DNA of 64,000 nucleotides from Coniella vitis (taxonomy: Eukaryota; Ascomycota; Sordariomycetes; Diaporthales; Schizoparmaceae): NCBI GenBank assembly GCA_011317545.1, contig WUJK01000001.1, positions 1,713,501-1,777,500 on the forward strand, written 5' to 3'. The notes under the pieces were generated by a model, which saw nothing but the letters and a program-made list of their open reading frames with translations, did not search any database and was not told the origin of the DNA. Below are positions 1 through 11,686 of the stretch, piece after piece (position 1 is the stretch's first letter; the number at the start of each line of letters is the position of its first letter). The translations under genes and the position numbers were made by a program.

Positions 1-1289
1 GGTTGCGCTGGCCTGTTCCTGTGACCTGCATGTTCATGGGTCATAACAAAGGAGTTCTAGGTCCAAGGCAGCCTTTGCCACAGTCGGTCAGTCCACCACC
101 CACTAATTTTCAAGTCAGCTCGCTGCTCTATCCCCGACTAGTTTGCTATTATATACACCAAAGTGGTTGGCGGACTTGCATGTTTGCAATCCTCTTGCAC
201 CACTTCGTTAACATTGTCTTCGGCGAGACGCGGTCGCATCGCAGCTCTGGGTAATAATATGGGAGACGTAGGCGCTACATCCAATTTGGAGCCGAGTCGC
301 TGCCGGCCAAGGGTTCTCAGTACAGGGGACGGAAAAGCCGAGATCATTGGGGGTCCGTAGTCTGATGTGAACGAAGGGGGGCCTTTAGCAAGTTACATTG
401 CGGACAGGGAGGAGGTGGAGCGCACAGGTGTCTTCTGCCTTCGACCTGTCCCTGGCAGACTTGGGCAAGCGGGTATCCCATTCTGCGCTTCATGAAATGT
501 CTCTGACGGATGTTTAAGCAAGGAACCGTGGGCTGCATCATGGTCGCCTTGCCTCCTCGATGAATATTGTCGGCGCTTACTTAGACCATATCGTAGTCCT
601 GCTCTCCTCTGTCCACAGCCTCGGCATAACAGAAAATTCTTCTGGTCCATACTATTGCTCCCTATTAGGTCCAGCCTACATTTCCATCTCAGAATCAACA
701 ATCGGTGGGTATAATGGACTCTTGCTCATCAACCCTGCTTCATCGGCCCCGTGCACATTCTAAGCCTCGAGACCGCCACCGCTCTGTCTACTATGCTTTT
801 GATTATCCTCTGATTCCATGCTAAGTCATGCCTTGATAACCATCCCAACGTCGCCCTCAAGATATAGATCCTGCTCTTGTGCACCTGGCGGTGGCAGCAG
901 GTCTTGAAATGGCGCGGCCAAGCACTCCGATTGCAGGGATAATAGTTCGTTTCGGAGCCGATTCGGGCCGTCGCAAAATACAACAGTGCACGGTTCGAAC
1001 AGTTCAGAGATTACTTGTCTCTTGAAAGATATAATGTTAAAATTAGCCTCAATAGCAGCCTGGACGCCTACGACTTACGCTTTGTTGAAATCGCGGAATG
1101 GATGAGAGCGCGAGGCTTCTAGGCGGCTGGAACTTAAGGGCATGGGCGCTCTTGTGCATTTTCCTCGCTTACTTGATCTTGTTGTCTTGGACTTGTGAAT
1201 TTAATGTGCGAGACTTGGTAAGAATCAACTACAAAGGTTCATCCCAAGGACTGAGTATATAACTATGCAGTATATGCATATATGCTCAG
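1..1289. other. Stretch without a recognisable gene
   Basis: Moderately AT-rich sequence. Several open frames of 60-100 codons exist on both strands, but none has a recognisable domain, consistent codon use or splice-site support. I see no gene here that I can defend. Confidence 0.5.
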
Positions 1290-1361
1290 TCCACTATGGT
1301 ATAGTGGTTAAAACACCTGGTTGCCTGTTTTCAGGTTATAGGTTCGAATCCTACTAGTGGC
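1290..1361 (+). tRNA. tRNA-like gene, probably degenerate (Asp-like; identity unresolved)
   Basis: The 72-base length fits a tRNA. Six acceptor pairs are visible (CCACTA near 1291-1296 with TAGTGG at 1355-1360). The A-box-like TGGTATAGTGG lies at 1297-1307 and the B box GGTTCGAATCC at 1341-1351. A T6 run just after 1361 fits Pol III termination. The D arm and the GCCTGT before position 1329 resemble eukaryotic tRNA-Asp, but the anticodon stem pairs poorly. The D and T stems each carry a mismatch that a TpG to TpA change would explain. I read it as a RIP-damaged relic or a low-scoring tRNA and do not assign an anticodon. A covariance-model scan would settle it. Confidence 0.5.
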
Positions 1362-3181
1362 TTTTTTAACCCGGCGCGTACCGTCGACAATAGTACGATA
1401 CGGCCTTTCCACCCCCCTGAAACAAGCAAAAACTTCTACCCTATACAACAAGAATACTACCCGTTAGTAATATACCGGGGTACTACTATTTAGGGAATAG
1501 CTTTAAAAATAGTATCTAATTATAATAGGTTTTCTCTTAGAGTTTTTCCTATTATTTATTTCCGAGCTGAATTTAGTAATATTATACTAAAACTAGGGAG
1601 GTAAAATAGACTCTCCGGTACTAGGAATAAAGAAATTTAATTAGAGGATAAAAGTAGGTTAAAATTTATAAGCGAAATAATTCTATACTTTTATATATAC
1701 TTTCCTTTGTTAAACGAAAAAGTAGCTACTCTACTCGTCCCTCTCTGTAAAAATATGCCCTTCGGGAGGCGCTATATTAAGGTAGTTAGACAGCGACGTT
1801 AAGAATACAACAGCATATATGCTCAGATCTTACGAAAGACGGTGGCGAAGAACTTCGCCAGCTTCAGGAGTTCTTAGCAGGCTTAAAGTTACTTAGTAGA
1901 GACTAAGGCTGTAATGATAGATGCTATAATTCATCCAGTAGGCCTGGAATAATCAAATTTGTCGGCAACGACGCGGCAACGAGCAACCTTAGACGACGGG
2001 AATAATGCGTTTCTTCTCAATACCCTTTAACGTATCTCCGCGGGCAAAAGTTTGCTTTCGTTATTCCAAGCTTCCCTGAACGTCGCTCTGACTAGAGGGT
2101 CTGCCGCTACTTTCTATCTAATCGTTATAGCCGTCCTTCAGCTTACGAGGTCCGTTCCGAACAAAGTGACGCTTGTTGAAACTCTTTAGGCTCTGCGAGG
2201 TTTATTCTGCTTGTGCGCTCTTGTTCTGTGCTTTATGTGGCTTGAGCAGCTTTTTGAAGGATATTCGAAACATTAATTAGTGCTAAGTGAATTGACGTAG
2301 TTGTTGCAAAACAGGTAAAGAACTTATCGAAGCGAAACTAACGCTATGAAACAGACTTGGAGAAGATGAATATGCCCAGTGAACGCATATAGGCTATATA
2401 AAGCTAAAATCTTGAATCACCAAGTTATAAATGATTAGCGCTGCGGATGTTTACTAGCGGCTTATGGATTTCCTTGCATCGCGTAGTACTTGGATATTTC
2501 AGTTGCGTGGCTTTATTGGCAATTGAGGAAATCCAGTTTCGTTTTGATTTGCTAATAATCTTGCGGATAATGCTCGGCGTCGCCTTTATAAAATATCTCA
2601 GGGGTTTTAAGGTTAGTGTTTCATAGATATTACAGGCAAATCTCTTTTTCTAGACCGGGCACTGCCGAGCACTTCCGAGTGCTGTATTAGTCCCCACCAA
2701 AGCGTTTCATAAAGGTCCCGCAGTGGACGCTTAATAAGTCCAACTGAATCTATTTTGAGTACATCGCCTTACCCTCCGGAGATTTATGCAATGGATGAGA
2801 TCGATTAGAGTTCTACCCCCTTTTTTCGACTTCAGAGACTCGGAGATTTATCTCTAAGAGCAGAACGTATGATTGCTACGAATAACATTAGGTTTGAGAG
2901 TTGAAAGGAGAAGGGGCCCCCCGGGGGAAGGGCTGGAAGGAAGGAAAAGGAAAAGGAAATTAATCTTGCTAGCAAATATAATTTGGTAGATATAGCAACA
3001 GTTTCTTGTTCTAGTATGCTTATCGCCTTTGCGTACGAATCAATCGTTCTCCCTCTTTTTCTTTTTCTTCTTCTTCTTTGGGCAAACCGGATCTCTAGCA
3101 CGAGTCTCATATACTTATCTTTTCAATATCCTAACTTGTCCATTGTACCACAAAAGAATCTGGTAATCTAACGATACTATA
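1362..3181. other. AT-rich stretch, no gene recognised
   Basis: AT-rich sequence upstream of the secreted-protein gene. Short open frames on both strands show no domain and are interrupted. No repeat or promoter beyond scattered TATA-like strings can be supported. Confidence 0.45.
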
Positions 3182-4448
3182 ATGCCTTTCAGCCGCTACG
3201 CTCTCTCGCTTACCTTGGCTACGGCCCTCCTCGCCAAGGCTGATACCCAAGGCTTTGGCGCTTCTATTTACCTTGGTACGTTGCAAAGCTCGGCCTGTTT
3301 TATACAAGAAAACAAACATTCTTTATTAACTTTTCGATGATTACCTTACTTAAGGTCCTTGGTCCTCGTCGATCCCTTCGACACCTTATGTGGAGAATAT
3401 GACCTACTCGCTTGTGGTCCCCGCTGCCTTAACTGACTATGATACTTCTGACACCTCTCTCTGGGCGGCTATTTGTGAGCTTCGATAGTCCCCTTTGCTC
3501 CTTGTGTTCACGAGTCTATCTATTGTGTTGAGATAGGTGCTAACCTTCCTTTTTTGCCTTACTCCAGGGCTTGGAGTGCAGCCAAACTCAGAAGACTCTT
3601 CTACAGCTGATCTAGTTCAGCCCTTGCTGAGTATGTTAACGCAACCCAATAACCCTGTTTCAAAATTGCTGAACTCATCTAAACCACACATTTCCTTAAT
3701 TTTCGTATTCAAGTGACATTAATGGTTTTTTCTCCTCAATAGACTGGTGCGTCGACCAAGAAAGCTGTGGCTGCCCCGCCGCGGCCGACGAGTGGTGCGT
3801 CGCTGCAAGCACCTATACGGAAGCTGGACAAGTAGGGTCTGCATATGTCGCAGTAGCGACTGGCTCAACTCTTGATTTTGCTAGTATGTTCTTGACTATC
3901 GAAACCTGGTCCCATTTGTCTCTTGATTGGGGATTTCGTATGCTGGCAGCGTGCCTGTCTTGTTAATGTGCGAGAATGGGGAGACGAGCTAACCGCTTCT
4001 AAAACTAGTCTACCTCTCTGAGGACTCGATTGTCCAGACTGTCTCCCAAGATGGCAAGATTATTAGCAGCTATAAGAATGGTAAGTATTCTTGACTCTAC
4101 TTCAAAACAGATACCTAAAGAAGATTTGAATGAAACACTTTTCTTTTGCCTCCCTACATCTTCAAGCTTGTACACTGACAAGACAACTATTCACTAGATA
4201 TTTTCTACCCTGGAATCCTTGAAGGCGCAAACGAGTGCTCGTCCGTCCCCGATTGTGGTACTCTGCCCTCGTATACGTGGTCCAACGTCACCCTAAATTT
4301 CAACGAGGCCGTGTCGGATCTTGGTACGTACCTGGAGGGCATTAACTCGACTTGGGCGACAGCCGTGAGCTCGGGCGGCGGCAAGGTCTGGACGTGGGAG
4401 GAAATCACGATTGACGAGCAACTTACAGGAACGTGGACCAGTGACTGA
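3182..4448 (+). CDS. Small secreted protein, six exons, unknown function
   Basis: I do not recognise a named family. The gene was found by reading across introns. Exons are 3182-3275, 3355-3474, 3568-3630, 3743-3883, 4009-4080 and 4198-4448; every junction is GT..AG and every intron is phase 1. The joined frame gives 246 residues ending in TGA at 4446-4448. The first 20 residues (MPFSRYALSLTLATALLAKA) form a typical signal peptide. The mature protein has six cysteines (four in a WCxxxxxCGC...WC cluster encoded by exon 4, two in exon 6) and three N-glycosylation sequons (NMT, NVT, NST). A GPWSSSIPSTPYVENMTYSL stretch resembles fungal secreted hypothetical proteins that may have a beta-sandwich fold; that is from memory. 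It is predicted to be extracellular. The frame has no stops or shifts although the flanks are AT-rich, so it is probably functional. An effector or cell-wall role is inference. Confidence 0.85.
3276..4197 (+). other. Five phase-1 introns of the secreted-protein gene
   Basis: Introns are 3276-3354 (GTACGT), 3475-3567 (GTGAGC), 3631-3742 (GTATGT), 3884-4008 (GTATGT) and 4081-4197 (GTAAGT), all ending AG, 79 to 125 bases long. Each splits a codon after its first base, so all exons between them are a multiple of three long. Confidence 0.8.
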
Positions 4449-5717
4449 TTTCGAAAAGTGTTGTGGAAGGCGGTTCTGTTATATATTTCTGTGTCTATAT
4501 GTAAACAAAGTCTTCTTTAAAAGTGACGTTAGGAAATTATAAACACTTTATCACCGATTATAGTATAGGTACACCCGCTATATAACTATGCTAGGTGAGC
4601 CCGTTAAGCGCTGTAATTGGTACAATAGCCGTTAGGTAGCAGTTCCAAGTTTACTAATTACCTAACTTAGCTAGGGAGCTAAATTTTGCTTAAGATAATA
4701 GAAGGCTACTTTTGGCTTCTGAAAACAGATTTTGACTAATAGATCAGAGCCACTCAAATTCTATAAGAGCTTGAATTGCGGAGTTGTACCCCGCCGATAC
4801 ACCTATCCCTTTATAACTCCTTTCCTCTTCGCGATAGCTATTTATAAACAATACAACCATAGCCAATAAGATTAAAGAAAGGAGAGAGTCTTTAAAGTTA
4901 GATGGATAGCAGTAATTATACATAGTACCCACGTCCTTCGTAGAGAGTTTGTTAGAAATCGGGTATGAACTTGATATCTAGGTACAATGTCTCTATCTCG
5001 AATCTATATCTATATATATAATGACATTTGGAGTATTGAAGGAATTATATCGATGAAAGTTGAATTATAAGTCTCTAGTATAGTTCGAAAAAGAGTAATA
5101 TTCAAGAAGCGGTATAGTCTGTTTATAATATAGTATAAGGCTTCTAATCAGGTAGTTAAGGTGCTAGATTAGCGATAATGATCGGTAGCAAGCTCGTAGT
5201 CTCTGGAGTTATAGCTCGAGTTATATATATTGCTTCGGTGGGAAAATCATTTGCAATAGAACTGAAAGTCGGCACACGAGACATACTTATAGCGAGTTCT
5301 TTAAAGGCTTTTCTTTTTGGATTAGACTTTATCAATATCTCATGAAGTACAAATGAGGGGACCCTAAGACATTAGACGGTCATCAAGACTTACGAAAAGG
5401 CATTTATCACATTGCACCGAATCAAAGTCTTTTCCAAGCAAGATATCGTGGAATCTGGGTCCTAATTCTCCTTGTTCTTGCCCTTATGGAGCTGTTCCCT
5501 CTCGGTTTCGGGAGGCTCTAGGAACTCCTTCCGCCTCGTTCGAATCCGTGTAGTCAGCAAGCTTTAATTCAGTCTATTCGCTGTTCAAGCCTTTTTCGCC
5601 AGATATCCGCTCTGTAGTCTTCCATAAGTAATTGATTCAGCCTTGCACGCTTATATAATCGTCGTCCAGTTGTAATCTTCAGCCCGATTCCGACTGTGTC
5701 AAATTCCTTGCCAAGTT
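4449..5717. other. AT-rich stretch, no gene recognised
   Basis: AT-rich sequence with many TA steps and few long frames. A 62-codon minus-strand frame at 4744-4932 has a hydrophobic centre but no homology I can recognise. Nothing else is supported. Confidence 0.45.
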
Positions 5718-6011
5718 TCATGGTCTTCTGAGAACCCATTCCTCCACACTGTCATTTATGAAGGCCACCGCGAGATGCAAAGCCATTAGCCTATGATTAT
5801 CCCAGGCCTGCGCGTTTACGCCGCGGCTGGCCAAGTGTCGAAGGAGACTTTGCTCGCTGTGTCCATAAGCAGCGACGTAGTGAACTACACAGCGTTCACA
5901 GCGGCTCCGGCTATCTGCGACGTTGAGGTGGGCTCCTTGACACATAATGGACTTGATACGTGAGAGGGCCTCCCTCGCATTGAAGTCCACGTGATGAACA
6001 TCTCTGACCAA
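5718..6011 (-). pseudogene. Ankyrin-repeat gene relic, fragment A
   Basis: The minus-strand frame contains ankyrin-like units: GAHLNVADSRSR... followed by a degenerate HYVAAYGHS helix, then LLRHLASRGVNAQAWDNHRL and ALHLAVAF. These match the pattern of loop DxxGxTALHxAAxxGH and helix LLLxxGAxxxxxD, with several consensus residues lost (for example TALH reduced to CVVH). Ankyrin repeats bind proteins; fungi carry many such genes in variable regions. No complete gene can be built: stops follow on both sides. A second fragment on the same strand at about 7180-7500 probably belongs to the same former gene. Confidence 0.6.
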
Positions 6012-7179
6012 TTACCAGGTTAATTTGTGCACTACACCGCGTTGCTAGGGGGAGCGTATCACTGTATAGAGCTAGAACTCGAAGGAAGGGCTCGGACCAG
6101 GCGTAGTCAGCTTTACTTTAGCATCTATGAACAATGTGATTATGTTGAGCTGTTCATCATTTCCAATAGTATTAATTCTGCTACAGTATTATTTCAAGCC
6201 AAGTGTGGAGGTTGCCAAAGGCATTGTTGTAGAGAACTGCCCAGGCTTCTATCAAAACAATATGTCTCGCCGCTTCTGCATTCCCCTTCTCGACAACAAC
6301 ATTGTTTGGGGTGTTAATGTGCGGCCCTGGCTGAATAGGCCGCTACACAAGTGGCACAGCAACGTTCCGGTTTATTCTATAAAGCCTATTACCCTCTTTC
6401 TGCATATCGTCAGCCGTTATTCCTCCCATAAAGAAATAGGTTATAAGATTCTACATCCTTTTTTGTTGATTGTTTGCCGCTTGCAGGATAGCCTTGACGT
6501 CCTTCAATTTGTTGAAAAGCTTAGCTCCAGCCTCAGGAAGCAGCTTTGCGCACTCACAATGACATTTTGGAATAGTGGATAAAAGCTCTGTGAGGCTATA
6601 GTCGTTAAGTCTTCATTTTGGTATAATAGCAGGACTTTTATAGTTTCCGGGATTTGATTACAACTGGCAACTGTTGTCCAACGGCACCAAAGTCAGATAT
6701 CGCATCCACATCTGCTCAATTCTCAAGATTAGGGAAACCAGTTCAGGCATGTTATAGGCAGTGGTAAGTGGAGTCAGCCAGTAGTTCTTCGCTAATATAT
6801 ATCTGCCCCTCTCCTTGAAAGAAGCTTGATTTTATCCTATTCAGAGCCTCCAAGGGTTGTCAACAACCCTGAATCAGCCTCCTCGGGCGTATAGTTCACG
6901 AATGTGTCTTTAGCAAATAGTAATGCCAGCATCTAAATGGAATATGGAGCTAGCGCAAACGATAAGGGGGTACGCAAATGTGTAGCCTAAGATTTGCTGA
7001 CTGCGTTTAAGTATAGAACCCTTTTCTATCAAAAGGCTAACTAAAGACTCGTACTAAGTTTTCTGAGGACGGATAGGACCTTTTCGTTATCGGGGAGTGG
7101 TGGCTTGCATCGGCATAAACTACTAACGAGGACTCCAACATACCGTTTCCTTTGGTAGTCCGTCCGCTGCGTAAATATA
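6012..7179. other. Decayed sequence between ankyrin fragments
   Basis: Probably the middle of the broken ankyrin gene. Short minus-strand pieces look vaguely coding, but no repeat is clear. A 151-codon plus-strand frame at 6127-6582 has no domain and lies opposite these pieces, so I do not call it a gene. Confidence 0.35.
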
Positions 7180-7500
7180 AGAATAGTGAAGCTGGATTGG
7201 TTCGGTCCCGGACTCGTGAGTCTTAAACTTAGCCCCCACCGAGATCAGAAACTTCAGCGCTTTGACCTTACCCGCCCTTATCGCATAGGGTTACAAGACA
7301 TCCTCCGTAGATGCACTGCTTATGAATATCTGCGCCCGCCGAATGATTTGCCGGGCCATTCTTCGATATAGCTAAGAGCAAAGGCGTCCTGCTATCCCAA
7401 TCTCGTGTCCCAAGGTTAACTCCGTGCTCCAAAAGAGTCTTCACCACATTCCTTCGGCCCTGGGCACTACTATCATCAGAATAGCAGTCTCCCTGTATCT
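7180..7500 (-). pseudogene. Ankyrin-repeat gene relic, fragment B
   Basis: Reading the minus strand from about 7475 gives GRRNVVKTLLEHGVNLGTRD, then WDSRTPLLLAISKNG and SAGADIHKQ. A frame change and ALKFLISVGAKFKTHES follow. The alternation of LLEHGVN and RTPLLLAI is the helix-loop pattern of ankyrin repeats. Stops and a frame change break it. It lies on the same strand as the fragment at 5718-6011 and upstream of it, so the two are likely remains of one gene spanning about 1.8 kb. Confidence 0.6.
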
Positions 7501-10500
7501 TTACTGATTGCTTTATAATCGTATCCCGTTTCTCAGAGTATTAATACTAGAGTCTCGTGTTTAGTAGAGATGATACGAAAAAGAATAGAACCAGGCTAGG
7601 CAAACTTGGCGCAGGACTTATTGTTCCTATTGAGGTTAGAAAATACCCTTGTATTACCAGAATATGCACTATAGTAATATACTTTTAAACCCAGGTTCCT
7701 TTGCTGGGATACCCTCGTAAAGTTTGTCAACATACCATGAATATTACTATGTACGCGCTGCTTCCCAAACCATAAGCCTGCAGGTTTCAGAATCTCTTTC
7801 AAGCCTTGACTATTATCTATTTGCCCGGTAAGGACGTTATCAATTCCTTGAGCGGCTATGAGGGGTAAACTAGAGATATACCATTAATAACAAGCTTCTG
7901 CCTATTCATTTATTATTCCTTATTTTAAAAGAAATATAACGACAGCTTACGAGCTCGATGGGTTCCATTAAACTGGTAATGCCTAGCCTAGAATCAGACC
8001 ATACATTTGAGCAGATCGTAACTAACGAGGATGAGCGGTCTATCGAAAGTACCTTCCCGGAGACCTTCGCTAGACAGCCTAGAGCACTGTCTCTTTATTT
8101 GTTCCTGTATCTAAATCAATTCCTTGAGGCAAACCTCAGATATATTGCTGTGGACAACTGCCAGGTCCTCTCCGCCACTTGCCCCCAAACGTGAGAGACT
8201 TATGCACATATCTCTACAGGAAGAGTGCGAGAACTTGATATATTAGCCTGCAAAAGTGATCGTACCAGAGAGCCACTGGTACTTCGAGCTTTCGAAGAGC
8301 TCCATCTAAAATCCTATATCTAAAGCTAGGACTTGCATAACTATATCTATCGATATATTAAGCTCTGCTATAAGTTTTCTCGAGGCTTAACACTATTAAG
8401 CTATATAAGTTAACGATAACCCAGGGCCGCTGGATTTAAAGCCTTCTTTATCAAATATATACTAATCTAATAATAGATATCTCTCGAGGGGCAATGGATT
8501 TGGGATTATAGTCTTCGAAGGCTCGCCTAGAACTGTTATACTAAGAATAAGGCGATAGTTAAAGTTACTACCGTATTATTACGCTAAAGGATTGTTTAGG
8601 AACTACTTATTAATTCTTTTTTTATTCTTAGTTAAAGCGGCTGGGAATCAAGAAATCAACGTTATATCCCGTACGTAGTTGCATCGTATTACGTCCGTAG
8701 AAGGCTGGAAGAGATCCGGTAGTACCTAAGCCTAGGTGGTAGTATTCCGGATTCTTAAAAGTCCGGCGAATCGTCATAGCCATCCACACGTTGGTCTAAC
8801 CGCGCTAGGAAAATATATTAAGAAAGGTTGAAAGTATACGTATAGTTGAGTCCTATCTACTTTCATCCTTGTTAAATTTAAAATAAAAAGTATTTATCCG
8901 GTATCCCTATATCTTCGGCCGGCCGCCCTTGTACTTAGTGAATAGGTACCGGCCGTCCGTAATGCGTAGCCTGTTACTCCGCGAATATGCAATAATCGTT
9001 TGCCGGTGCTATATTTACAAGCCCTGAACTCGTTTCTACTAATACTCCACTCCAGGACTAGTAGACTTGGAGATTCACAATAGTCAAGATCTATATGCAC
9101 TTTCGGTATTTAGATAGGCGGTCTTAGTAACCATAGTGCAAGCTGAGAATAGAGTTGTTTATTGCTGATTCTCAAAACTGAAACGATTATTAGCTAATTT
9201 ATTATCATCTTATTATAGATATAGACAGATACATATATCCGCTAGATAGGAAAATAGCCACCTTAAAGTTGACTGCAGAGTAATCGACACATCCGAAGCT
9301 TTTTTCCAAGCCCCGTAACCTTTAACCAGCCCAGCATAATCTATAGCTTTATTCCGTGAACGAGAGCGAATATCAAAGTTGCTATACGTAGTAATAGTAT
9401 AGCGGCTGAAGGGAGATGCATTCGCTATAATATCCTTTAGGGGAAGTAGACAGATTTCGCTATACGCACTAACTCCGTCAATACACCGACATAACATTTC
9501 GAAGGTAACATCTTCACTATCAGCATTAATATAGTGACAAGCAATATAATTAGAGCAGGGCTACTCTCGGTCCTCAAGCTCGTCTTCTAATGATTCTTAT
9601 ATGCTATATATTCAAGGTGGAACACTTTAATTGCCACCACTCGTAAGGAATGATTAGAGTTATCGAAGAAGTCATTTGACAAGGAAGGCTATTTATCGTT
9701 CTTCCAATTTCCCTTCCTGAATTTGACTCCAGGCAGCAGCATGAGAGTATGCCGCCTATTTTCAAGAGCCTCTGTAAATTCAGTGTTATAAGGATAGTCC
9801 AGCAATATCTGCCGAGAAAATACGTTAGTAAGATGTTAGAATACTTTGAAGGAGATTGTCGATGGATATCTATATACAATTGCAGTAGGTAACTTTACGA
9901 TTCTTTTATCAGGGTTCTTAAACGTATTATTCTGTTTCAGTATTACTAATTTTATCGACGATATTATTTTAGGCAGCTCCGATCGGAGCTTTCTTGAGAA
10001 TCAATAAAAGCATTTTGAATCTAAGGCCTTATAGATTAACCTGCTCTATTATATTTCTATCAGATATGAACCATGGGTGCAAGTACCTATACAAATCATA
10101 ATTTTGGCGCTGTGGTATAATGGTCCATCTGACAAGTTCCACCTATATCATAACCCGCCCATACTATAGGCCGGTTGAGTTTCGTCTATATGCCAGATTG
10201 GATATACTTTATTAGGTATAGACTTGAACATAAACGCAACTACTTATGTCTTGGAGGTTACGTCTAGCTTCGTATGATCATGATGATAACAATGACCAGA
10301 ATAGACATGGGCTGGCAGAGCTGTGGAAAATGGGAAGCTTACTATGCCTGCGACGCAGACGAATGCTCTAAGCTAGGCCGTGGGCTGTGGTTGACCATTG
10401 GTATGGCATCTATGCGAGTGGAAAGGTGTGATAGTATCCTAACTTGACTTAAAGGCAGACTTGTGACGGAATCGAGGAGCAGTGAAAAACGAAGCATGCG

Positions 10501-11686
10501 TAACATATAAGAAGTCAGTAAATTAAGTAGGGAGCAGGGTATTAATGGTGAGAGATACTTGAAAAAAGGGTTCAACAAAACCAATTGCACAAGACGGGAG
10601 ATGCATTCATTTACCATGAAGACAGATAAAGACGGAGAGAAAGAGACACTCAGAACATATAGTGACTCTAGAGGACGAAGTTTCAAGAGAGAGATATAAT
10701 CGCAGTTGGGTTTTCGTCTGTATAAGCAGGTGTGCAAAATATGGAAAGGAGCTTTGATCTTGGGGCACGTAAAGCTTGTACCAAATATAGGCTGCAAGTT
10801 TGCAGCATATTATGCTTATATTTCTATACCTCCCGGTCCTAGATACACTATTCAAGTTAATAAGACTTTTGCAAGCGCTGAGTACCGGGGTACTTCACCC
10901 ACATCGCGTGTGACCAGGATTTGAAAACCAACGCTGCCTACGCTGTGTCCAGTACGTGCCAGCTTACGTAGGTATTAAGTTGCTATCCAAATAACTATTA
11001 TATCGAGCACCTAGCTCGAATCACCGGCTTTAAATGATTATATAGAAAATAGTAAGAACTGCTCTCAATACAAGACAATCACTATATCAAGTCGCAACTA
11101 ATGTTCTTCCACCTTTAAATACGAAGAATATTAAGCAGGTCAGATTCTTGCCAATCCATATGACCTGGGCGCATCCTGTCTCTTGTTATTCAAACCAGCC
11201 CCCAGCCGTAGCGTCTCAACAAATGATTAGCGAAAAGAGTCACGCGGCTCTAGATACAGAAGGTTCGTGGGAATATCTCTATCTCCTACTCTTAGTACTC
11301 TTGCTAATATCGAACGCTAGTTCGTAGATAGGACTATCGCAGTGTTGGATATATTATCTCGTTGCATTCCTCGCAATTTACAATACGCTTGTTATTAATT
11401 GTAAGAACTACTTATTTAACGTAGCCTAGAAGTAAATCCCGTAGCTGCGCTCGATATATTAGCTGGGGTGCGGTGCCTGTGGTACGCTGTTATTTAGCAC
11501 AACAATGCTGCCCAAAGCACCTCAAACGGCGTCCCGAAGAATCCTATACCCCCGGCCACTGGATATATCGAAACCAGTCGTCTACTATAAGCATCCAGTA
11601 TACTCACCGAAATATGAGCGTTCGTCCATTTTAGCGGCCCTTAAGCTCGTACTTTTGATTTCCAGCTCCATCTAGACCAGCTGAAT
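7501..11686. other. AT-rich gene-poor stretch
   Basis: Four kilobases of AT-rich sequence. The best open frame is 78 codons at 7958-8194 (plus), starting MGSIKLVMPSLESDH; it has no recognisable domain, and no splice extension is obvious. A 151-codon minus frame at 10342-10797 is low complexity and unconvincing. An A-box-like TGGTATAATGG near 10114 lacks a B box at tRNA distance. The rest looks like decayed repeat sequence. Confidence 0.4.

Noticed and set aside
6127..6582. A 151-codon plus-strand frame
   Set aside because: No domain, and it lies opposite decayed ankyrin-like sequence.
10105..10180. A-box-like TGGTATAATGG suggesting another tRNA
   Set aside because: No B box at the right distance and no acceptor pairing.
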